From DASSUW01 sp963849695 (GTDB lineage Bacteria; Actinomycetota; Thermoleophilia; Solirubrobacterales; Solirubrobacteraceae): 64,000 bases of DNA. The first letter of the stretch is position 1; each line of letters starts with the position of its first letter. The position numbers and the translations under genes were made by a program. Of this stretch, positions 27,844 to 35,413 are shown one piece after another. The stretch covers positions 62,001 through 126,000 of the forward strand of contig CAWKIT010000025.1 in assembly GCA_963849695.1 (NCBI GenBank). Direction: 5' to 3'. The notes under the pieces are model-generated. The model worked only from the letters and a program-made list of their open reading frames with translations, ran no database searches and was not told the origin of the DNA.

Positions 27844-28699
27844 GCACGTGATGGGCATGCCCGTTCGGGTCACCGGCGAGATCGACGCCGGGCGGGTGTT
27901 CGCCTGGCTGCGATGGGTGGACGCCACCTTCAGCACCTACCGGCCGGACAGCGAGATCAGCCGCCTCGACCGCGGCGAGCTCGGCGACCCGCATCCGCTC
28001 GTGCGCGACGTGCTCGACCGCTGCGAGCGGCTGCGGGTCGAGACCGGCGGCCTGTTCGACGTCCGGGCCGGCGGCCGGCTCGACCCTTCCGGCTACGTCA
28101 AGGGCTGGGCGGTCGAGCGCGCCGCCGCGTTCGGGCGCGGGCGCTTCCTGATCGACGCCGGCGGCGACATCGTGCTGCGCGGCTCCTGGCGGGTCGGGAT
28201 CCGGCATCCGCACCGGCCCGGCAAGCTCGCCGCCGCGATCACGGTGGCCGACTGCGCGGTCGCCACCTCGGGCGCCTACGAGCGCGGGCCGCACATCCTC
28301 GACCCGCGCACCGGCCGCCCGGCGACCGGCCTGTCCTCGGTGACGGTGCTCGGGCGCGACCTCGGGACGGCCGACGCCTATGCCACGGCGGCGTTCGCGA
28401 GCGGCGACCCGCGCTGGATCGCCGGGCTGCCGGCGATGTGCATCGCCTCGGATCGCGTGTTCACTTCCCGGTCCTGGCCTCGAAGCGGAACTCGCAAGCG
28501 AGTACGCGTCACGAGCGACGTAGCCTCGAAGCGGTACTCGCCGGGCTCGACGGTCCAGCCGCCGTCCCAGTGCGCGAGCGCCCGCGGCTCGATCGTGACG
28601 TCGACGGCGACCTGCTCGCCCGGGTCGGCCTCGACGACCGCGAAGCCGGCCAGCCAGCGCGGCGGCCGCTCGACCGCGCTGTCGGGCCGCGAGGCGTAG
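27833..28699 (+). CDS. apbE: FAD:protein FMN transferase (ApbE family), 3' end doubtful
   Basis: GTG 27833 starts VPVEHVMGMPVRVTGEI, the family N-terminus. DATFSTYRPDSEISRLDRGE, GYVKGWAVERAA and FLIDAGGDIVLRG are the FAD- and metal-binding hallmarks, and SGAYERGPHILDPRTGRPATG closes the core. The core ends near 28460. After CIASDRVFTS the frame runs 75 more residues of Ser/Arg-rich sequence antisense to the GH3 gene, which looks spurious; a one-base shift would reach a TAG near 28515. It would transfer FMN to the preceding protein. Overlap with that gene is 11 bases. Confidence 0.88.
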   Translation: MPVEHVMGMPVRVTGEIDAGRVFAWLRWVDATFSTYRPDSEISRLDRGELGDPHPLVRDVLDRCERLRVETGGLFDVRAGGRLDPSGYVKGWAVERAAAFGRGRFLIDAGGDIVLRGSWRVGIRHPHRPGKLAAAITVADCAVATSGAYERGPHILDPRTGRPATGLSSVTVLGRDLGTADAYATAAFASGDPRWIAGLPAMCIASDRVFTSRSWPRSGTRKRVRVTSDVASKRYSPGSTVQPPSQCASARGSIVTSTATCSPGSASTTAKPASQRGGRSTALSGREA

Positions 28700-30840
28700 A
28701 CCTGCACGACCTCGCGGCCGCGGCGGGCGCCGGCGTTGCGCAGGCGGACCGTGACGTGGCCGTCGGCCGGCTCGACCGCCAGGTACTCCCACTGCGTGTA
28801 GCCGAGGCCGTGCCCGAACGGGAACAGCGGCTCGCGGCCGTCGCGGTCGTACGCGCGGTAGCCGACGAACAGGCCCTCGTCGTAGGCGAGCACGCCATCC
28901 TGCGGCGTGGTCGACGGCAGGCCGTCCTCGGAGGCGGGCCAGGTCGTCGGCAGGCGGCCGCCGGGCTCGACGGCGCCGGTGAGCACGTCGGCGAGCGCGT
29001 TGCCGAACTCCTGGCCCGGGAACCAGACGAGCAGGATGGCGGCGACGTCGTCGGCCCACGGCAGCAGCACCGGCGCGCCGGCGTTCACCACCACCACCGT
29101 GCGCGGGTTGACGGCGGCCACGCGCGCGACCAGCTCGTCCTGGCGGCCGGGCAGCGCGAGCGAGTCGCGGTCGACGCCCTCGCACTCGACCTCCTCGTTG
29201 GTCCCCACCACCACGAGCGCGACGTCGGACTCGGCGGCCAGCGCCACCGCGGCCTCGAGCTCGGCGTCCTCGTCGCCGAACGGCGGCTCGACGTTGATGT
29301 GGACCGCGGCCATCGGGATCTCCGGGTCCGGCTCGTAGCGGAGCACCAGCTCGCGCTCCGCGTCGAGCATCACCGGGACGCCGTACTGGGGCGGCCGCAG
29401 GATCGCCTCGCCGAGATCGCCGCCCTCCGACAGCTCGATCGGGCGGTCGAACACCTCCTCGCCGTCGAGCGTCAGCCGGTGGTGGCCGGCGCCGGTCGCT
29501 CCGATGACGTGCTCGCCCGGGGCCGCGGGCCGCAGCCGCGCGCGCAGCTCGATCGCCGCGGTGCCGGGCGGAAGCGTGCCCAGCCAGGTGAACGACGCGC
29601 CGTGGCGATGCTCCGAGCCGAGCTCGCCGCCGGCCTCGTCGAGGAAGCGGACCTGGACTCCGCCGGGAAGCAGGTCGGGCGTGGCGGCCGGGATCCGGGT
29701 ATGGGCGCGCACGCCGGCGCGGTAGTTGATCTCGATGTTCGCCCAGCGGTCATGCGAGTCGCGCAGCGAAACGGTGTACGGCGGGAACACCGTGGCACTG
29801 CCGCCGCCGAGCGTGCGCGGGACCGCCGCGTTCGGGCCCAGCAGCGCGATCTTGCGCACCCCCTCGAGCGGGAGGACGCCGTCGTTGCGGGCGAGCACGA
29901 AGCCGGCCGCGGCGGTCGCGCGCAGCTCGCCGGCGATCTCCTCGTCGCTCCAGGGCGTGGCGTTCGCGACGGGCTCGACGCCCTCGAGCGCGCCAACGCG
30001 GCCGGCGAGCCGCAGCAGGCGCAGCACCTTCGCGTCGATCGCCTCCTCGGGGACGCGCCCTTCCCTGACCGCGGCCACCAGCGCCTCGCCCCACGGGCCG
30101 TTCGGGCCGGGCATGACCAGGTCGAGCGCGGCGTTGGCGGCGGGCTCGGTCGAGCGCGCCGCCGTCCAATCCGACATCACGAGGCCGTCCCAGCCCCACT
30201 CGTCGTGCAGGACCTCCTGCAGCAGGGGCGACTCGGTCATCGTGGCGCCGTTGACGGAGTTGTAGGCCGCCATCACCGTCCACGCCCCCGTCTCGCGGAC
30301 GATCGCCTCGAACGGCGCCAGGTACAGCTCGCGCAGCGGCCGCTCGTCCACGCGCGCGTCGAGCGTGAAGCGCTCGGTCTCGGAGTCGTTGGCGACGAAG
30401 TGCTTGACGGTCGCGGCCACGCCCTCGCTCTGGAGGCCGCGCACGTAGGCGGCGCCGATGCGCGCGGTCAGCAGCGGGTCCTCGCTGAACGACTCGAAGT
30501 GGCGGCCGCCGTAGGGCGTCCGGTGCAGGTTGACCATCGGGGCGAGCACGACGTCGACGCCCTTGCGCCGCGCCTCGGCCGCCAGCAGCCGGCCGAGCCG
30601 CTCGATCCGCTCCTCGTCCCACGTCGCGGCCAGCAGCGTCGGGGACGGGACGTTGGCCGACGGCTCGCGCTCGTCCCAGCGCTCGCCGCGCACGCCCGCC
30701 GGGCCGTCCGAGGTCACCAGCCGCCGCAGGCCGGCGGCCGGCTCGTCGTGCAGCGCCCAGAAATCGGCCCCCGTCAGCAGCCGCACCTTCTGCTCCAGGC
30801 TCAGCGCCGCCACCCGCTCGTGTAGGACACGCTCGCTCAT
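28378..30840 (-). CDS. GH3 beta-glucosidase with PA14-like insert and FnIII C-domain
   Basis: 820 residues. The TIM barrel begins SERVLHERVAALSLEQKVRL. The nucleophile is Asp224 in GLVMSDWTAARS, and KHFVANDSE and FESFSEDPLL are also conserved. The second domain has LPLEGVRKIALLGPNA. A PA14-like insert (about residues 390-520) precedes the rest of the alpha/beta sandwich (GTNEEVECEGVDRDSLALPG). A fibronectin-like C-domain starts near FPFGHGLGYTQWEY. No signal peptide, so it is cytosolic. ATG 30840. The last 40 residues beyond GEYRFEATS overlap apbE antisense and are suspect. Likely cleaves beta-linked glucosides. Confidence 0.93.
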   Translation of the reverse strand: MSERVLHERVAALSLEQKVRLLTGADFWALHDEPAAGLRRLVTSDGPAGVRGERWDEREPSANVPSPTLLAATWDEERIERLGRLLAAEARRKGVDVVLAPMVNLHRTPYGGRHFESFSEDPLLTARIGAAYVRGLQSEGVAATVKHFVANDSETERFTLDARVDERPLRELYLAPFEAIVRETGAWTVMAAYNSVNGATMTESPLLQEVLHDEWGWDGLVMSDWTAARSTEPAANAALDLVMPGPNGPWGEALVAAVREGRVPEEAIDAKVLRLLRLAGRVGALEGVEPVANATPWSDEEIAGELRATAAAGFVLARNDGVLPLEGVRKIALLGPNAAVPRTLGGGSATVFPPYTVSLRDSHDRWANIEINYRAGVRAHTRIPAATPDLLPGGVQVRFLDEAGGELGSEHRHGASFTWLGTLPPGTAAIELRARLRPAAPGEHVIGATGAGHHRLTLDGEEVFDRPIELSEGGDLGEAILRPPQYGVPVMLDAERELVLRYEPDPEIPMAAVHINVEPPFGDEDAELEAAVALAAESDVALVVVGTNEEVECEGVDRDSLALPGRQDELVARVAAVNPRTVVVVNAGAPVLLPWADDVAAILLVWFPGQEFGNALADVLTGAVEPGGRLPTTWPASEDGLPSTTPQDGVLAYDEGLFVGYRAYDRDGREPLFPFGHGLGYTQWEYLAVEPADGHVTVRLRNAGARRGREVVQVYASRPDSAVERPPRWLAGFAVVEADPGEQVAVDVTIEPRALAHWDGGWTVEPGEYRFEATSLVTRTRLRVPLRGQDREVNTRSEAMHIAGSPAIQRGSPLANAAVA
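28478..28541. repeat. 18-base direct repeat at the apbE/GH3 convergent end
   Basis: CCTCGAAGCGGAACTCGC (28478-28495) recurs with one change at 28524-28541, 46 bases apart. The spacer contains ACTCGC/GCGAGT inverted sequence. It encodes the repeated RFEA/PLRG region at the GH3 C-terminus, so the 46 bases may be a small tandem duplication that altered both gene ends. Confidence 0.55.
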
Positions 30841-30859
30841 CGGGCCGTATTCTCGCCAT

Positions 30860-31090
30860 ATGTCGACGACGATGGCCGCCATCCTGCTCGCGCTGGCCGG
30901 GATCCTGGCCGTGGCCGCCGTCTCGTACGTGTTCTATCTCGTCGGCCGAGCGGAGGATCGCGACCGCGCGGCAACGGCCAAGCCGCCCCCCGCGCCGCCC
31001 GAGCCGACGCCCGACGAGCACCCCGAGCGCAACGGCCACCTGGCGCGCGAGCGGCGCCGGCCGCTGCCGCCGCGGCGCCGTCACCGCTGA
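30860..31090 (+). CDS. small single-helix membrane protein with charged tail
   Basis: 76 residues: one membrane helix (about residues 5-28, AAILLALAGILAVAAVSYVFYLVG), then a Pro/Glu-rich stretch and a very basic C-terminus (RERRRPLPPRRRHR). ATG 30860 lies 20 bases from the divergent GH3 start. No family recognised. The basic tail suggests interaction with lipid head groups or nucleic acid, which is inference only. Confidence 0.6.
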   Translation: MSTTMAAILLALAGILAVAAVSYVFYLVGRAEDRDRAATAKPPPAPPEPTPDEHPERNGHLARERRRPLPPRRRHR

Positions 31091-31103
31091 CGTCCGCTCT
31101 CAG

Positions 31104-31125
31104 CAAGGGGGGTCTGACCCCCTTG
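31104..31125. terminator. palindrome between convergent genes
   Basis: AAGGGGGGTCTGACCCCCTT within 31104-31125, a near-perfect palindrome between the end of the small membrane gene (31090) and the end of the transglycosylase gene (31142). Position suits bidirectional termination. The core GGGTCTGACCC recurs elsewhere in the window. Confidence 0.6.
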
Positions 31126-31141
31126 GTTCAGTGATTCAGGT

Positions 31142-31789
31142 CTAGAGGCCCAGCTCGCGCGCGTACTCGCGGCGGTACGCGCGCCGGGCCTCCAACACCT
31201 TCGCGACGTAGTCGCGCGTCTCCGGGAACGGGATGTGGTCGGCGACGCGGAAGCGCTCGCCGCGTTCGGCCGCGCTGCGCCACCACTCGTCGACCTTCCC
31301 CTCGCCCGCGTTGTAGGCGGCGAGCGCGAGCACGGTGTTGCCGTGATAGCGCTCGAGCAGGTAGCGCATGTACCACGACCCGTAGGCGATGTTGATCTGG
31401 GGCTCGGCGAGGTCGCCCTGCACGAACGCCGTGCCTCCGGACTTGTGGGCGATGTAGTCGGCGGTGCCCGGCATGATCTGCATCAGGCCCTTGGCGCCGG
31501 CGTGCGAGGTCTGGTCGCGGAACCGCGACTCGACGTAGATCACGCCCGCGATCAGCGACGGGTCGAGGTTCTTGTCGTTCGCCTGCTGGCGGATGATGTC
31601 CTCGTGGCGGAGCGGGAGGCGGATCTCCTTCACCGCCTTGTCGGCCCACGGCGACAGGATCGCCATCGTCACCGCGGCGGCGATCGCCACGAACGCGAGC
31701 AGCAGCAGCCGGCGGCGCAGCAGGCGCGGGCGGCCGCGTCGCTGAGGCTTGCGGCGGGTGCCGGTGCGGGATGGGGCTTGGACGCTCAC
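31142..31789 (-). CDS. membrane-anchored lytic transglycosylase (SLT family)
   Basis: 215 residues. A basic N-terminus (RRKPQRRGRPRLLRRR) and one membrane helix (LLLLAFVAIAAAVTMAIL) anchor an SLT domain. The catalytic Glu is in VIYVESRFRDQTSHAGAKG, followed by LMQIMPGTADYIA and AAYNAGEGKVDEWW, all standard for the family. It cleaves peptidoglycan glycan strands outside the membrane. GTG 31789 begins immediately after the coaE stop, so it ends the rpsA-coaE-slt operon. Confidence 0.92.
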   Translation of the reverse strand: MSVQAPSRTGTRRKPQRRGRPRLLRRRLLLLAFVAIAAAVTMAILSPWADKAVKEIRLPLRHEDIIRQQANDKNLDPSLIAGVIYVESRFRDQTSHAGAKGLMQIMPGTADYIAHKSGGTAFVQGDLAEPQINIAYGSWYMRYLLERYHGNTVLALAAYNAGEGKVDEWWRSAAERGERFRVADHIPFPETRDYVAKVLEARRAYRREYARELGL

Positions 31790-32380
31790 TTACGTCAGCT
31801 TCGCAAGGAGGGACGACAGCTCCTGCTCCAACTCTTCCAGGGTGCCCGAGTTGTGCACGACGTACGTCGCACGTTCCGCCTTTTCCTGCTGCGTGAGCTG
31901 GCGCGCGGTCCGCTCGTCGACCGCCTCGTGCCCGCGCGCGGCGGCACGCTCGGCCCGGACCGCGTCATCGGCCACGACAGCGACGGTGGCGTCGTAGGCG
32001 GACCCTTGGCCGGCCTCGAACAGGAGCGGGACCTCGACCACCAGCGCGCGCGGCGGCGGCTCGCGGGTGGACTCGACCGCGCGCCACTCGGCGACCCGCT
32101 CGCGCACCTTGGGCCAGATCAGCTGCTCGAGCCACGCCCGGTCCTCCTGACTGGCGAAGGCGCGGCGGGCGACGGCGCGGCGATCGACCCTGCCGTCCGG
32201 CGCCACCTCGTCACCCCAGCGGGCGGCCACGGCGGCGCGCACCTCGGGGTCTTCGTAGAGCTCGTGGACGACGGCGTCGGCGGAGAGCGTGACCGCACCC
32301 AGGCGGCGCAGCGCGGCGAGCGCCTCCGACTTGCCGGCGCCGATGCCGCCGGTCAGGGCGACGAACCGCGGCCGGCTCAG
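31790..32380 (-). CDS. coaE: dephospho-CoA kinase
   Basis: About 196 residues. CoaE phosphorylates dephospho-CoA in the last step of CoA synthesis. P-loop GGIGAGKSE follows FVALT; LSADAVVHELYEDP carries the conserved Asp; HEAVDERTARQLTQQEKAERA and VVHNSGTLEELEQEL are family C-terminal motifs. No ATG, GTG or TTG is available in frame near the P-loop. The only sensible start is CTG 32380, overlapping the rpsA stop as CTGA and giving (M)SRPRFVALTGG, which matches family N-termini. An undetected indel is the alternative. Gene order rpsA-coaE is common in this lineage. Confidence 0.88.
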   Translation of the reverse strand: MSRPRFVALTGGIGAGKSEALAALRRLGAVTLSADAVVHELYEDPEVRAAVAARWGDEVAPDGRVDRRAVARRAFASQEDRAWLEQLIWPKVRERVAEWRAVESTREPPPRALVVEVPLLFEAGQGSAYDATVAVVADDAVRAERAAARGHEAVDERTARQLTQQEKAERATYVVHNSGTLEELEQELSSLLAKLT

Positions 32381-33882
32381 GTCTCTTCTTCGGGCTCGGC
32401 CGGCGCCTCGGGCTCCGCGGCCGGCGCCTCGGGCTCCGCGGCCGGCCTCGGGCTCCGCGGCCGGCCTCGGGCTCCGCGGCGGCCTCGGGCTCCGCGGCGG
32501 CCTCGGGCTCCGCGGCCGCCTCGGGCTCCGCGGCGGCCTCGGGCTCCGCGGCGGCCTCGGGCTCCGCGGCCGGCCTCGGGCTCCGCGGCGGCCTCGGGCT
32601 CCGCAGCGGCCTCGGGCTCCGCGGGCGCATCGTCGACCGCAGCCTCGGGCTCGGGCTCGGGCTGCTGCTGCGCCGCGAACACGTCCTCGGAGAGGCCGAG
32701 CTCGGGGACGTTCTCGAGATCGGCGGTGTCGGTCACCGGGCGGCGCGGCAGCACCTGCCCCTCGACCCGCTTGATCGACAGCGACAGGCGCCGGCGCTCG
32801 GTCTCGATCTCGAGGATCTTGACCTTCACGTCGTCGCCCGGCTGGACGATCTCGCGCGGGTTCTCGACGTGCTGCTGAGCCAGCTCGGAGATGTGCACGA
32901 GGCCCTCGACGCCGTCCATGATCTCCACGAACGCGCCGAACGCGACGACCTTGGTGACGGTGCCCTCGAGCTCGTCGCTCACGTGGTACGTGTCGACCAC
33001 GCGCTGCCACGGGTCCTCCTGGGTCTGCTTGAGCCCCAGGGAGATGCGCTGGCGGTCGCGGTCGATGTCGAGCACCTTGACCTGCACGGTGTCGCCGATC
33101 GAGAGGATCTCGCTCGGGTGGTTGACGTGCGACCAGCTCAGCTCGGAGATGTGGATCAGGCCGTCGATGCCGTCGAGGTCGACGAACGCGCCGAAGTCGA
33201 CGATGTTGGAGATCTGGCCCTCGATGATGAGGCCGGGCTGGAGGCGCTCCAGGATCGCCTGGCGCTGCTCCTTGCGCTCCTCCTCGAGCACCGCGCGGCG
33301 TGAGAGCACCACGTTGTTGCGCGAGCGGTTGAGCTCGATCACCTTGGTCTGGATGTTCTGGCCGAGGTACTCGTCGAGGTTCGGCACGCGCCGGATGTCG
33401 ACGAGCGAGGCCGGCAGGAAGCCGCGCACCCCGAGGTCGATGATCAGGCCGCCCTTGACGACCTCGATGACGCTGCCGATGACCGGCTCGCCGGACTCGG
33501 CGGCGGCCTCGATCCGGCGCCAGGCGCGCTCGAAGCGGGCGCGCTTCTTGGACAGGATCAGGCGGCCGTCCTGGTCCTCCTTGGTGAGGACGAGAGCGTC
33601 GACCTCCTCGCCGAGCTCGACCTCGTCGGACGGATCGACCGACTTGCGGATCGACAGCTCGCCGGAGAGGATGACGCCCTCGCTCTTGTAGCCGATGTCG
33701 ACGAGGACCTCGTCCTTGTCGATCCGCACCACCTTGCCGGTGACGACGTCACCCTCCTCGAAGGGGACGATCGTGGCGTCATAGTTGGGGACGATGCGGC
33801 CGTCGACCTCGAGCAGCATCCCGTCGGAGCCCTCGACGATCTTGGCGTCGGTGTCGGTCGGAGGGGTCATCGTGGCTTCCAT
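32377..33882 (-). CDS. rpsA: 30S ribosomal protein S1
   Basis: 501 residues with four S1 RNA-binding domains (from FEEGDVVTGKVVRIDKDEVL, GSVIEVVKGGLIIDLGVRGF, LIIEGQISNIVDFGAFVDL and LEGTVTKVVAFGAFVEIMDG), ending in IETERRRLSLSIKRVEGQ. It promotes mRNA binding to the ribosome. The last 110 residues are a low-complexity tail. It begins acidic (AEPEAA units), turns Arg/Gly-rich (RGARGR units), then returns to acidic units, because the underlying 18-base repeat changes phase three times. Start ATG 33882; an alternative ATG lies at 33870. A TACAGT box 10-15 bases upstream of the start hints at a very short leader. Confidence 0.96.
   Translation of the reverse strand: MEATMTPPTDTDAKIVEGSDGMLLEVDGRIVPNYDATIVPFEEGDVVTGKVVRIDKDEVLVDIGYKSEGVILSGELSIRKSVDPSDEVELGEEVDALVLTKEDQDGRLILSKKRARFERAWRRIEAAAESGEPVIGSVIEVVKGGLIIDLGVRGFLPASLVDIRRVPNLDEYLGQNIQTKVIELNRSRNNVVLSRRAVLEEERKEQRQAILERLQPGLIIEGQISNIVDFGAFVDLDGIDGLIHISELSWSHVNHPSEILSIGDTVQVKVLDIDRDRQRISLGLKQTQEDPWQRVVDTYHVSDELEGTVTKVVAFGAFVEIMDGVEGLVHISELAQQHVENPREIVQPGDDVKVKILEIETERRRLSLSIKRVEGQVLPRRPVTDTADLENVPELGLSEDVFAAQQQPEPEPEAAVDDAPAEPEAAAEPEAAAEPEAGRGARGRRGARGRRGARGGRGARGRRGARGRRGARGRPRSPRPAAEPEAPAAEPEAPAEPEEET
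32404..32625. repeat. tandem 18-base repeat within the rpsA tail
   Basis: Twelve copies of a unit containing CCTCGGGCTCCGCGG (plus strand), starting at 32406, 32427, 32446, 32465, 32483, 32501, 32519, 32537, 32555, 32574, 32592 and 32610. Spacings are 21, 19, 19, 18, 18, 18, 18, 18, 19, 18 and 18. The three 19-base units each add one base (CCGG for CGG) and move the frame; together they restore it. Confidence 0.9.
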
Positions 33883-33912
33883 CAGCGGCCAGATACTGTA
33901 GCGAGCCTCACC

Positions 33913-35055
33913 ATGCCCGTCCGAGCAACCAAGCGCGGCGCCGAGCGGACTCGCTTCGCGCCCGGAGCCGCCGCCGACGTCCTGATCTGCGGCGCCTCCT
34001 TCGCCGGGCTGGCCGTCGCGCGGGAGCTGCGGGCGAGCGGCGCCCGCGTACTCGTGCTGGACCGCTACGAGATCGGCGAGCGCCAGACCTCCGCGTGTGC
34101 GGCGCCGACCGAGTGGCTGGTGAATCTCGCGCTCGAGGACTCGATCCGCCAGACGTTCGGCTCGCTGCTCGTCCACACCCCGCAACGCACCGCGAGGTGG
34201 GCACTGCCGTGGACGTTCTCCACCTTCGACTACCGGACGCTTTGCCGGCTGCTGTGGGACCAGAGCGGGGACGCTGCGTTCGAGACCGCGAAGGTGGACG
34301 GCCGCACGGGGAATGTGGTCCACACCGACCGGGGCTCGGTGTCCGCGCCGGTGATCGTCGACGCTCTCGGCTGGCGCCGCGTGCTGGGCTCGGGGACGAA
34401 CGTGCAGCCGCCGGAAGCCGCGCTGTCGCGCGGGCTGGAGGTGCATCCTTCCGGCCGCGGCGCGGACCTCGAGCTGTGGCTCGACCGCCGCTACGTCGGC
34501 CCCGGGTACGGCTGGTCGTTCCCGGCGCGAGACGAGCTGCGGATCGGCGTCGGGTCGTTCGATCCGCGCGTGCACGTGAAGGACCCGACCCTGACGCTGG
34601 CGGCCGACGTCTCGGCCGATGCCGTGCGCTTCCAGGGCAACTGGATCCCGCACCGGCTGCGGCCGGCTGTGGAAGACGGGGTGTTCTTCGTCGGCGACTC
34701 GGCCGGCCACTGCCTGCCGATGACCGCCGAGGGGATCCGCACGGCGCTGTACTTCGGCGTCGCGTGCGGGCGGGAGGTGGCCGCCGTTCTCGACGGGCGC
34801 CAGGACGTGGGCGCGGCGTTGAGGCGCTACGCGGAGTTCTCGTGGGGCCACCGGCTGCCGTTCGCGTGCATGTACGCGGCTCAGCAGTCCGTGCGGCGGC
34901 TGCACGGGGCGCCGATGAACTCGCTGGTGCGGCTGTTCGGCCGCCGCGCCGTGTCCCACTGGGCGTTCCGGCACTACCTCGACATCGCGCCGCCCTCGGC
35001 GGCGCTGCCGGCGCCGCGTGCCGATTGGCGCGGCGCCGTTGCGGCGGCCGCCTGA
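33913..35055 (+). CDS. FAD-dependent oxidoreductase (geranylgeranyl-reductase-like)
   Basis: 380 residues. The Rossmann motif DVLICGASFAGLAVARELRASGARVLVLDR lies at residues 22-52 (cited in full only by position). GDSAGHCLPMTAEGIRTAL is the second FAD motif, and the arrangement matches the geranylgeranyl reductase/halogenase-like flavoprotein group. Such enzymes often reduce isoprenoid double bonds or act in quinone or lipid synthesis; the substrate here is unknown. ATG 33913 diverges from rpsA 30 bases away, with no obvious ribosome site, so it may have a short leader. Confidence 0.85.
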   Translation: MPVRATKRGAERTRFAPGAAADVLICGASFAGLAVARELRASGARVLVLDRYEIGERQTSACAAPTEWLVNLALEDSIRQTFGSLLVHTPQRTARWALPWTFSTFDYRTLCRLLWDQSGDAAFETAKVDGRTGNVVHTDRGSVSAPVIVDALGWRRVLGSGTNVQPPEAALSRGLEVHPSGRGADLELWLDRRYVGPGYGWSFPARDELRIGVGSFDPRVHVKDPTLTLAADVSADAVRFQGNWIPHRLRPAVEDGVFFVGDSAGHCLPMTAEGIRTALYFGVACGREVAAVLDGRQDVGAALRRYAEFSWGHRLPFACMYAAQQSVRRLHGAPMNSLVRLFGRRAVSHWAFRHYLDIAPPSAALPAPRADWRGAVAAAA

Positions 35056-35413
35056 TTCGTAGCGGCGCGGCGGGTCCGGCGAACTTCGGCATTTAGGGAA
35101 GCGGGATCGGCCGGGGCGGCGGGTCGGGCGGTCGCTTCCTGCGGTTGTGAAATCTCCAACGGGAGCTGTGCTAACTGAGTGTCGATAACGACACCAGGCT
35201 AGCACAGTTGCCTTCGAACGCCTCCGAATCGGTCCCCGCGCACGTCCAACCGGCCGGTCCGAGCCCCTGGCGACGGCGGTAAGAGCGCTCGAAACGCGCC
35301 GCTTGCGTTGTAGAAACGAACAACGGCGACCGCCGGGGCGCTCGAACCCGCCGCCCTACATGCCCGCAGTTCGAGCCCGCCGCGCGGCCGAGCCCGAAGT
35401 TCGCCGGCCGCGC
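35056..35413. other. 358-base gap between convergent genes with a bulged stem-loop
   Basis: No convincing gene on either strand. The notable structure is at 35166-35207: CTGTGCTA (35166-35173) pairs with TAGCACAG (35200-35207), and inside it GTGTCG pairs with CGACAC around loop ATAA, separated by a 5x5 internal loop. Just upstream, CTCC/GGAG forms a small hairpin. The segment is less GC-rich than its surroundings. It could be a two-way terminator for the oxidoreductase and the SIS gene, or a small structured RNA. Confidence 0.6.

Noticed and set aside
32404..32640. Regular short repeats that could suggest a CRISPR array
   Set aside because: Unit is 18 bases with no unique spacers and codes in frame for the S1 tail; it is a coding tandem repeat.
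35166..35207. tRNA-like or attachment-site reading of the stem-loop
   Set aside because: No cloverleaf, anticodon arm or TTCGA loop can be drawn, and no integrase is nearby.
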